Source: an uncultured Collinsella sp.
Lineage (GTDB): Bacteria > Actinomycetota > Coriobacteriia > Coriobacteriales > Coriobacteriaceae
Direction of reading: 5' to 3'
DNA: 27,061 bases
Assembly (NCBI GenBank): GCA_902463875.1
Contig: CABQHR010000004.1
Location: forward strand, 1 to 27,061
Below are positions 8,368 through 15,186 of this stretch, piece by piece. The translations under genes and the position numbers were made by a program. A model generated the notes under the pieces. It worked only from the letters and a program-made list of their open reading frames with translations, was not told the DNA's origin and did not search any database. How positions within the stretch are numbered: the stretch's first letter is position 1; the number at the start of each line of letters is the position of its first letter.

Positions 8368-9390
8368 ATGACTATGACTGATTCGGTTTTCCAGGGTCGC
8401 CACCTGCTCTCCACGAGGGACTACACCAGGGACGAGCTCATGTGGCTCATCGGCTTCGCCGAGCACCTCAAGGACCTCAAGAAGCAGAACGTCCCGCAAC
8501 GCTACCTCGAGGGCAAGAACGTCGCGCTGCTCTTCGAGAAGACCTCCACCCGCACCCGCGCAGCCTTCACCACCGCCTGCATCGACCTGGGCGCCCACCC
8601 CGAGTACCTGGGCAAGGGCGACATCCAGCTGGGCAAGAAGGAGACGGTCCTCGACACCGCCAAGGTGCTCGGCTCCATGTTCGACGCCATCGAGTTCCGC
8701 GGCTTCAAGCAGGAGCACGTCGAGCAGCTCGCCGAGCACTCCGGCGTGCCCGTCTGGAACGGCCTCACTGACCGCGAGCACCCCACGCAGATGCTCGCCG
8801 ACTTCATGACCATCAAGGAGCACTTCGGCAGGCTCGAGGGCCTCACGCTCGCCTACTGCGGCCAGGGTCGCAACAACGTCCAGAACTCCCTGATGATCAC
8901 CTCCGCCATCCTCGGTGTGAACTACGTCAACGCCACCCCCAAGGAGCTCGAGCCCGACCCCGAGATCGTCGCCCTCGCGCAGAAGTTCGCCGCCGAGTCC
9001 GGCGCGACCATCCGCGTCACCAACGACCCCGTGGACGCCGTCCGCGGCGCCGACGCCGTCTACACCAACGTCTGGGCGGCCATGGGCGAGGAGTCCCAGT
9101 TCGCCGAGCGCGTCCGCCTGATGTCCCCGTTCCAGGTCAACGCCGAGCTCGTCTCCCACATCGAGAACCCCGACTGGATCTTCCTGCACTGCCTCCCGGC
9201 CTTCCACAACGCCGAGACCGAGTACGCCGCCAAGATCAAGGAGGAGCACGGCATCGAGGCCATGGAGTGCACCGACGACGTGATCTACAGCGAGCACTCC
9301 CGCTGCTTCGAGGAGGCCGAGAACCGCATGCACACCATCAAGGCCATCATGGCCGCGACCCTCGGCAACCTCTACATCCCGCGCGTCTAA
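8368..9390 (+). CDS. Ornithine carbamoyltransferase family protein with altered alpha-amino contacts
   Basis: A 340-residue transcarbamylase. Carbamoyl-phosphate motifs are intact: STRTR (60-64), HPTQ (138-141) and HCLP (274-277), with closing helix [10 protein letters not shown] as in ornithine carbamoyltransferases. By family, it transfers or phosphorolyses carbamoyl groups between carbamoyl phosphate and an amine; in an arginine-deiminase setting it works catabolically (citrulline + Pi to ornithine + carbamoyl phosphate). The usual TDVWVSMG ornithine loop reads TNVWAAMG here (N234, A238), and GDxRNN reads GQGRNN. The changed Asp and Ser are, as I recall the E. coli and human structures, the ligands of ornithine's alpha-amino group, so the true substrate may differ. 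ATG 8368 follows AAAGG; ATG 8374 is an alternative. Codons are extremely biased to NNC/NNG, suggesting high expression. Confidence 0.88.
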   Translation: MTMTDSVFQGRHLLSTRDYTRDELMWLIGFAEHLKDLKKQNVPQRYLEGKNVALLFEKTSTRTRAAFTTACIDLGAHPEYLGKGDIQLGKKETVLDTAKVLGSMFDAIEFRGFKQEHVEQLAEHSGVPVWNGLTDREHPTQMLADFMTIKEHFGRLEGLTLAYCGQGRNNVQNSLMITSAILGVNYVNATPKELEPDPEIVALAQKFAAESGATIRVTNDPVDAVRGADAVYTNVWAAMGEESQFAERVRLMSPFQVNAELVSHIENPDWIFLHCLPAFHNAETEYAAKIKEEHGIEAMECTDDVIYSEHSRCFEEAENRMHTIKAIMAATLGNLYIPRV

Positions 9391-9411
9391 CCGCGCCACG
9401 GACCGACCGCA

Positions 9412-9441
9412 CGCCGCGGCCCGCCCCTCCGGGCCGCGGCG
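9412..9441 (+). other. Intercistronic hairpin without T-tract
   Basis: A perfect 12-bp, all-GC stem (9412-9423 with 9430-9441) with a 6-nt loop lies between the carbamoyltransferase and the YfcC carrier. No T-run follows, so it is more likely an RNA-stabilising or processing element that sets unequal expression of the two genes than a full terminator. Confidence 0.6.
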
Positions 9442-9462
9442 CCTCACGTAAGGAAATACACC

Positions 9463-10980
9463 ATGGCTGAAGAAATCAAGGAAAAGCCGGCGAGGAAGAA
9501 ATTCCAGATGCCGAACACCTATGTGATCCTGTTCGCCGTCATCGCCTTCATCGCCCTCCTGACCTGGTTCGTCCCCGGCGGAGCCTACGAGCTCTCCGAG
9601 GGCGGCGACGCCATCGCCGGCACCTACCACGTGGTCGAGAGCAACCCCCAGGGCCTCTGGGACATCTTCATGGCCCCCATCACCGGCATGCTCGGCGGTG
9701 GCACGGTCTCCGGCGCCATTTCGATCTCCCTCACCATCATGCTGTTCGGCAGCTTACTCGAGATGATGGATCGCACCTGCGCGCTCAAGACGGCCATCAA
9801 GCGCATCACTATCGCCAATCAGAACAACATGCATGCGCTGATCGCCATCCTCGTTATCCTGATGGCGTTCTTCGGTACGCTCGAAGGCGCCTATGAGGAA
9901 GGCATCGTCTACTTCCTGATGTTCGTGCCCGTCATCCTGGCCCTCGGCCTCGATACGGTCACCGCGATCATGATCGTCGTCCTCGGCACCCAGATCGGCT
10001 GCCTCTCGTCGATCATTAACCCGTTCTCCACGGGCATCGCATCGGGTATCGCCGGCATCTCCCCTGGCGAGGGCATGATTCCCCGCATCGCGATGTTCGT
10101 CATCTTCACCGGCCTCGTCATCCTCCTGATCTGCCGCTACGCCGACAAGATCAAGGCGCATCCCGAGAAGTCCGTCCAGTTCTTCCGGCGCGAGCAGGAC
10201 CTCAAGGAGTTCCCCGCCGCCGACGACGAGGACCTCACCCTCACCGGTCGCCAGAAGGGCGCGCTCGCACTGTTCGTACTTACCTTCGTCTTTATGATCG
10301 TCGGTCTGACCCCCTGGACCTCCCTCAACCCCGAGTGGACGTTCTTCGAGGACTTCGTCGCATGGGTCGCCGCAACCCCGGGCCTGCGCAACGTCCTGGG
10401 CACCGACATCACCGCCTTCGGAAACTGGTATTTCCCCGAGCTCTCGATGATCACCCTGATCATGGTCATCCTCATCGGCGTAGTCATGCACTATGATGCC
10501 GACACTATCATCGATACGATTCTCAAGGGCGCCTCCGGCCTGGTCTCCACCGCCTTCGTCGTGCCGCTGGCACGCGGCATCCAGGTCGTCATGGACAACG
10601 GCCAGATCACCCCGTCCATCCTCAACATGTGCGAGAACGCGCTGGCCTCCCTGCCGCCCTTCGCCTTCGTCGTCGTCGCCCTGGTCTGCTACTTCCTCAT
10701 CGCCTGCCTGATCCCCAGCTCCACCGGCCTCGCCGCCGCCACCATGGGTATCATGGGCACGCTGTCCACCTTCGCCGGCGTCGACGTCTACATCATGGTC
10801 ATCATCTACCTCATGGCGCTCGGCCTGGCCAAGATGATCACCCCGTGCTCCATCGTCGTCATGACGTGCACGGCCGCGGCGCACATGAGCTACGGCGACT
10901 GGGTCAAGAAGATCGCCCCCATCGTCGCCGTCCTGTTCGCCGCCTGCTGCGCCTTCCTCTGCGTCCTCGTGATGCTCTAG
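9463..10980 (+). CDS. YfcC/ArcD2-family carrier (amino-acid antiporter type)
   Basis: A 505-residue membrane protein of the YfcC (DcuC-like, ArcD2) family with about 12 hydrophobic segments. The N terminus carries the family pattern FQMPNTYVILFAVIAFIALLTWFVPGGAYE; the conserved NPFSTGIASG lies after TM5 and IPSSTGLAAATMGIMG near the end. Streptococcal ArcD, the arginine/ornithine exchanger of the deiminase pathway, belongs to this family, so exchange of a guanidino substrate for the amine product is the likely role here. AAGGA precedes ATG 9463. It lies 72 bases after the carbamoyltransferase, separated by a strong hairpin, and is probably co-transcribed with it. Substrate is inferred from neighbours. 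Confidence 0.87.
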   Translation: MAEEIKEKPARKKFQMPNTYVILFAVIAFIALLTWFVPGGAYELSEGGDAIAGTYHVVESNPQGLWDIFMAPITGMLGGGTVSGAISISLTIMLFGSLLEMMDRTCALKTAIKRITIANQNNMHALIAILVILMAFFGTLEGAYEEGIVYFLMFVPVILALGLDTVTAIMIVVLGTQIGCLSSIINPFSTGIASGIAGISPGEGMIPRIAMFVIFTGLVILLICRYADKIKAHPEKSVQFFRREQDLKEFPAADDEDLTLTGRQKGALALFVLTFVFMIVGLTPWTSLNPEWTFFEDFVAWVAATPGLRNVLGTDITAFGNWYFPELSMITLIMVILIGVVMHYDADTIIDTILKGASGLVSTAFVVPLARGIQVVMDNGQITPSILNMCENALASLPPFAFVVVALVCYFLIACLIPSSTGLAAATMGIMGTLSTFAGVDVYIMVIIYLMALGLAKMITPCSIVVMTCTAAAHMSYGDWVKKIAPIVAVLFAACCAFLCVLVML

Positions 10981-11010
10981 GTCTAGGCGCTACTCCCCTG
11001 CGGGAATCCT

Positions 11011-11049
11011 CGCGCGGCGGGCAAGCCCCTCCGTTTTTCCCGCCGCGCG
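11011..11049 (+). other. Second intercistronic hairpin without a downstream T-tract
   Basis: An 11-bp perfect GC stem (11011-11021 with 11039-11049) encloses a 17-nt loop that contains a five-T run. No T-tract follows the stem, so termination should be weak. It separates the carrier gene from the short deiminase gene, repeating the arrangement at 9412-9441. Confidence 0.5.
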
Positions 11050-11092
11050 CATTCCATCTAAGGTATGTAGGTCTTAAAGAAAGGAACCTGCC

Positions 11093-11950
11093 ATGTCTGA
11101 AGAGAAAATCTACGTCTCCAACGCCACCAATCCGCTCAAAAAGGTCATGATGTGCTCGCCGAAGTACTACACCTTCAACGGCATCAACGTCATCACCTCC
11201 GAATGGATGAAGAAGGGCGATACCGAACAGAACGACATCATGGTCAAGGAATGGCAGATGCTCGTTGACGCCTACAAGGATAACGGCATCGAGGTCGTCG
11301 AGGTCGAGGCCAACCCCAAGTACGAGGTCATGACCTTTGCCCGCGACTATGGTTGCATGATCAAGGAAGGCGCCGTCATGGGCCACTTCCGTCATCCGGT
11401 CCGCCAGATCGAGGCCCAGTCCTATGAGGCAAAGCTTAAGGAGATGGGTGTCCCCATCGTCGCCCGCGTTAACGCAGGTTGCATGGAGGGCGGCGACTTC
11501 TGGATGATCGATGAGCATACGCTCGCCTGGGGCATGGTCGATCGTACCGATGAACAGGGAGTCGCCAGCCTCCGCCATCAGCTCGAGAAGTTTGGCTATA
11601 CCGTCGTCGGCGTTCCCTGCCCGCCCGACAACCTGCACCTTGACATGATCTTTAACATCGTCGCTCCCCAAGTTGCGCTCGCTTGCATTGACCAGCTGCC
11701 CTATAACTTCCTGCAGATGCTCAAGCGCCGCGGCTTCGAGCTCATCCCCGTCGCCAGTGAGGATATGTACAAGCACGGCTGCAACGTCCAGTGCATCGGC
11801 AACAACAAGGTCGTTGCCATCGAGAAGAACAAGCACATCAACGACAAGATGCGCGCTCTGGGCATCGAGGTCATCGACGTGCCGCTCGACCAGATCCTGC
11901 ACGCCGGCGGCGGCCCGCACTGCCTGACCCAGCCGATCGAGCGTCCGTAG
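11093..11950 (+). CDS. Short arginine-deiminase-fold hydrolase (guanidino-group modifying)
   Basis: A 285-residue member of the guanidino-group-modifying (pentein) superfamily. Sequence order follows arginine deiminase: TFARDYGCMI (R84, D85; guanidinium Asp), MEGGD (E132), AWGMVDRTDEQG, LHLDMIF (H182, D184) and AGGGPHC (nucleophile C277). All catalytic positions are present. True arginine deiminases have about 400-410 residues because of an inserted five-helix domain; this protein is about 120 shorter and goes from the first strands almost directly to the FARD motif, so that domain is missing. The size resembles dimethylargininases and cyanobacterial arginine dihydrolase domains. Deimination of arginine or a derivative to a ureido product is the simplest role, feeding the carbamoyltransferase. 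AAAGGAA precedes the ATG. Substrate is open. Confidence 0.8.
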   Translation: MSEEKIYVSNATNPLKKVMMCSPKYYTFNGINVITSEWMKKGDTEQNDIMVKEWQMLVDAYKDNGIEVVEVEANPKYEVMTFARDYGCMIKEGAVMGHFRHPVRQIEAQSYEAKLKEMGVPIVARVNAGCMEGGDFWMIDEHTLAWGMVDRTDEQGVASLRHQLEKFGYTVVGVPCPPDNLHLDMIFNIVAPQVALACIDQLPYNFLQMLKRRGFELIPVASEDMYKHGCNVQCIGNNKVVAIEKNKHINDKMRALGIEVIDVPLDQILHAGGGPHCLTQPIERP

Positions 11951-11992
11951 TCCGAACGTTTCGCCTGGACAGTATTTGTCCGAGCCTCTCAT

Positions 11993-12036
11993 GGGGCGCC
12001 GCTCCGCTGGATTCCGGCGCTGCGGCGCCCCTTTTT
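11993..12036 (+). terminator. Terminator within the cluster
   Basis: A perfect 10-bp stem (11993-12002 with 12022-12031, ggggcgccgc / gcggcgcccc) with a 19-nt loop is followed directly by five T. It lies between the short deiminase and the dehydrogenase. Unless it is leaky, the dehydrogenase needs its own promoter, but only about 35 bases remain before its ATG, so partial read-through is likely. Confidence 0.7.
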
Positions 12037-12071
12037 ACCCACAAGCCCCTCAAAGGGGAAAGGAAGCACCC

Positions 12072-13079
12072 ATGAAGATCTTGATCAGCGATTATGCCGA
12101 GAGCATGATGCCCCAGCACGACCTCGAAACCGAGACCCTCAAATCTCATCTGGGTGAGGATATCGATGTTGAGGTTTACGCGTATACCGATGAGGCACGC
12201 GAGGAGTTCTACGAGCATCTTGCCGATGCCGACGCTCTGCTCACTGCCTTCATCAAGGTGGACAAGGAAGCGTTCGAGCACGCTCCCAACCTCAAGGTCA
12301 TCGCCATCAACGCCACCGGCTATGACAACGTAGACATGGACGAGGCAACTGCGCGCGGCGTGGGCGTCTGCCCCGTCGGCGAATACTGCACCTGGGATGT
12401 CTCCGAAAGCGCCATCGCCTATATGTACGCGCTCAACAAGAACTTCAAGTTCTACATCGGTCAGATTGAGCAGGAGCACCGTTGGGATTACGCCGCGGCT
12501 CCCGAGGTGCCTCGTCTTGAAGACCAGACCCTCGGCATCTTTGGTTTTGGCAAAATCGGCAAGTGCACCGCCCGTAAAGCCAAGGGCCTTGTCAAGCGCA
12601 TCATCTCCAACGACCCCTTTATCGACCAGAACCTTTTTGGGCAAAACGGTGTCGAGCAGGCCGAGATCGACGAGGTTTTGGCCGAGGCCGACATCATTAT
12701 CAATCATATGAATCTTAACGAGACGAACTATCATTACTTTGACGCCGAGAAGTTCGCCAAGATGAAGAAAAAGCCCATCGTCATTAACCTGGGCCGTGGC
12801 CTCTGCATGGACGAACCCGCTCTTATCGAAGCTCTCGATTCTGGCCAGATTCGCGCGTTTGGCGCCGATGTTCTGTATGACGAGACGCCCGACCTGGCAA
12901 ACCACCCGCTCGTTGGCCGCGACAACGTGATTATCACGCCGCACTCTGCGTTCTATTCGTCTTCGTCGCTACGCGACCTCATGATCTTCCCGTGCAACAA
13001 CATCGGACACTTCCTCAAGGGCGAAAAGGACCAGCTCTTCAAGTTGGTTAACGACGTTCCTGTCGTAAACGTGTTGTAG
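12072..13079 (+). CDS. D-isomer-specific 2-hydroxyacid dehydrogenase
   Basis: A 335-residue NAD-dependent dehydrogenase. It interconverts a 2-oxo acid and a D-2-hydroxy acid. The Rossmann motif GFGKIG (158-163) and the acidic D181 at the end of the second strand favour NAD over NADP. The catalytic triad is complete: R242 in NLGRG, E271 in DVLYDETPD and H291 in TPHSAF. It resembles the D-lactate/2-hydroxyisocaproate group more than phosphoglycerate dehydrogenases, and has no ACT domain. AAAGGA precedes ATG 12072. Such a gene is not part of standard arginine-deiminase operons; its position suggests the cluster handles an alpha-oxo or alpha-hydroxy acid, or that it recycles NADH with an amino-acid-derived oxo acid. 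Substrate unknown. Confidence 0.9.
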   Translation: MKILISDYAESMMPQHDLETETLKSHLGEDIDVEVYAYTDEAREEFYEHLADADALLTAFIKVDKEAFEHAPNLKVIAINATGYDNVDMDEATARGVGVCPVGEYCTWDVSESAIAYMYALNKNFKFYIGQIEQEHRWDYAAAPEVPRLEDQTLGIFGFGKIGKCTARKAKGLVKRIISNDPFIDQNLFGQNGVEQAEIDEVLAEADIIINHMNLNETNYHYFDAEKFAKMKKKPIVINLGRGLCMDEPALIEALDSGQIRAFGADVLYDETPDLANHPLVGRDNVIITPHSAFYSSSSLRDLMIFPCNNIGHFLKGEKDQLFKLVNDVPVVNVL

Positions 13080-13110
13080 GAGCTTAAACTGCTTCCAGAA
13101 CACGTGGCTC

Positions 13111-13143
13111 AACGGGATGAAGGCCTATTCTTCATCCCGTTTT
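13111..13143 (+). terminator. Terminator after the 2-hydroxyacid dehydrogenase
   Basis: A perfect 12-bp stem (13111-13122 with 13130-13141), 7-nt loop and T-run. It closes the carbamoyltransferase-to-dehydrogenase unit and separates it from the second YfcC gene. Confidence 0.87.
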
Positions 13144-13510
13144 ATTGCTCCCCCTATCGTCTAAGCGACGTGCAGTCGCCGCGAACCAAAACAGCAGGGG
13201 CCACCAGACCAACAGAAAATGGATCACTAGGGACCAGTCCTTAAAAATACCCGCATCTATATGCGACAACGTATATCACATTGTACGTTTACCGATAGGT
13301 CGGCTCGTTTGCGGAATACATGCCACCATAGATGTCCTCACATACTCACCGGATGGTATTATTGATATGTGATGCACGCTTTATTAAACGCATTACTTCC
13401 CCGACTTGAAGGGTGCAGCTTTCAAGTCGACAACAGAGTCAAGACCTTATTGATTAACGAGAGCCCCGTCTCCCATGGCGGAGGCAGGGCTTTCCGTGAA
13501 GGAGCTTTGT
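13144..13510 (+). promoter_or_regulatory. Regulatory region upstream of the second YfcC gene
   Basis: These 367 AT-richer bases hold no gene I can support. Two structures stand out. A perfect inverted repeat cgacttgaa / ttcaagtcg (13402-13410, 13421-13429) could be an operator. A 12-position hairpin with one mismatch and one wobble (13462-13473 with 13480-13491), followed by ttt, ends just before the AAGGAG ribosome-binding site and could attenuate transcription or gate translation. Looser inverted tcacata / tatgtga half-sites lie near 13340-13371. The promoter hexamers are not clear. Confidence 0.4.
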
Positions 13511-14989
13511 ATGTCGGATAAGGCTGCCGCATCTGGCAAAGAACGTAAGCCACGCCAGATGCCCTCATCTTTTACCATTCTCTTTGGCTGCCTGTTGCTC
13601 GTGGCCATCGCCTCGTGGGTCGTCTCGTCATTTAGCCCTGACGTGCAGGCCGCAACGCTTGGCAACTTTATGGCTTCTCCCTTCTTGGGCTTTGAGAGCG
13701 CCATGCAGGTCTGCGTGTTCATTCTTGTGCTTGGCGGTTTCCTGGGCGTAGTCCAAAAAACGGGCGCGCTCGACACCGGCATCGCCGTGCTCGTCCGTAA
13801 ACTAGGCGGTAATGATCTATTGCTCGTTCCTGTTCTCATGCTCGCCTTTGGCATCTGCGGATCCACGTACGGCATGCTCGAGGAATCCGTCCCCTTCTAC
13901 CTGCTCCTGGCATCGGTCACGTTTGCCATGGGTTGGGATCCGCTCGTTGGATGCATGGTAGTTCTCATGGGCTGCGGCCTTGGCGTTTTGGGATCGACGG
14001 TCAACCCGTTTTCGACCGGACTCGCGCTTGATGCTCTCAAGGCAGCCGGCATCCCCTATGACCAGGGACTCATGATCGGCATCGGTCTGGTTATGTTCGC
14101 CATCGCCGAGATTTCGGGCATCATTTTTGTCATGCGGTATGCCAAGCGCGTCCGCACCGACCGCGCCGCCTCATCGCTCACCCCCGAGGAATGGGAGACC
14201 GCCGAGCGTCTCTACGGCGACAAGGACGGCGATTCCGCCGAGGACGCGCACGTCGAGCTTTCCAAAATTCAAAAGCGCGTCCTTGTTCTCTTCGCCCTCA
14301 CGTTTGTCGTCATGATCATCGGCTTTATTCCGTGGCAGACATTCGGAGTTGGCCTATTTGATATCGGCGCCAAGGGCGATGACCTCAGCACCGCATGGAG
14401 CGCACTTTTGACTGGCCTGCCACTTGGTCAGTGGTACTTTACCGAATGCGGCATCTGGTTCTTCACCATGACAATTATTATCGGCAAGGTTGCCGGTATG
14501 CAGGAGAAAGAACTCGTCGACACCATCCTGCACGGCTGCGCCGACCTTGTTTCTGTCGCGCTCGTCGTCGCCGTCGCCCGCGGCGTCTCCGTGCTCATGT
14601 CCATCACCGGACTCGATGTGTGGATCCTCACCAACGCCGCCAACGCGCTCGCCGGCGTATCCGCCACAGTCTTTGCCCCGCTCTCCTATGCGCTCTACTT
14701 TGCCCTGTCTTTCCTCATCCCCTCGAGTACGGGCATGGCAACCGTCTCGATGCCTATCATGGGACCGTTGGCGGCATCCTTAGGCTTTGCCCCCGAAGCC
14801 ATGGTCGCAATCTACCTCGCCACACACGGCGTTGTAGCGATGATCACTCCCACATGCGGGTCCATCATGGCTGGCCTCGAGCTTGCCCAGGTAAGCTACG
14901 CGACCTACATCAAGACGGCCGCCAAATACATGGTCCTGCTTACCGTGATTACCGTTTCGTTTGTCACCGTGCTGATGCTCGTTTTGTAA
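13511..14989 (+). CDS. Second, divergent YfcC-family carrier
   Basis: A 492-residue membrane protein of the same family as the carrier at 9463, with about 12 hydrophobic segments, NPFSTGLALD after TM5 and IPSSTGMATVSMPIMGPL near the C terminus. The first periplasmic segment differs: the usual TWFVPGG is replaced by SWVVSSFSPDVQ and the following loop is shortened, so it is a diverged paralogue, not a recent copy. A central charged loop (residues about 215-260) resembles that of the first carrier. ATG 13511 has AAGGAG six bases upstream; the frame opens at 13475 but without a ribosome-binding site. It has its own regulatory region. A separate substrate, or uptake versus exchange modes, would explain two carriers. 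Substrate unknown. Confidence 0.83.
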   Translation: MSDKAAASGKERKPRQMPSSFTILFGCLLLVAIASWVVSSFSPDVQAATLGNFMASPFLGFESAMQVCVFILVLGGFLGVVQKTGALDTGIAVLVRKLGGNDLLLVPVLMLAFGICGSTYGMLEESVPFYLLLASVTFAMGWDPLVGCMVVLMGCGLGVLGSTVNPFSTGLALDALKAAGIPYDQGLMIGIGLVMFAIAEISGIIFVMRYAKRVRTDRAASSLTPEEWETAERLYGDKDGDSAEDAHVELSKIQKRVLVLFALTFVVMIIGFIPWQTFGVGLFDIGAKGDDLSTAWSALLTGLPLGQWYFTECGIWFFTMTIIIGKVAGMQEKELVDTILHGCADLVSVALVVAVARGVSVLMSITGLDVWILTNAANALAGVSATVFAPLSYALYFALSFLIPSSTGMATVSMPIMGPLAASLGFAPEAMVAIYLATHGVVAMITPTCGSIMAGLELAQVSYATYIKTAAKYMVLLTVITVSFVTVLMLVL

Positions 14990-15019
14990 TCGGCGGGCGC
15001 ACCACAAATCACATCTTTT

Positions 15020-15046
15020 GAAAGGGGCCCAAAGAGCCCCTTTCTC
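15020..15046 (+). terminator. Terminator after the second YfcC gene
   Basis: A perfect 9-bp stem (15020-15028 with 15036-15044), 7-nt loop, then a short pyrimidine run. The T-tract is weak, so termination may be partial. Confidence 0.6.
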
Positions 15047-15186
15047 TTAGCTCGAGGAGGGTGTCGCTTTATAGCGCCAAACTCGCCCCCGTTCGTGCCG
15101 TTTACCGAGCTTTTGGCGCGCGCACGCATTTGTTGTACATCTTTTTTGTAGGATAGACAGGTTATACATGAGGCAAGGCGGTTTAA

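Noticed and set aside
9754..10884. 376-codon minus-strand frame inside the YfcC gene, and similar long antisense frames at 8260-9630, 4549-5706 and 22699-23694
   Set aside because: They are antisense shadows of high-GC genes with strong third-position bias; their translations are Asp/Gly/His/Arg-rich and lack ribosome-binding sites.
9463..14989. The two YfcC carriers as a recent tandem duplication
   Set aside because: They share only family motifs; loops and the first membrane segments differ throughout, so the duplication is old or they were acquired separately.
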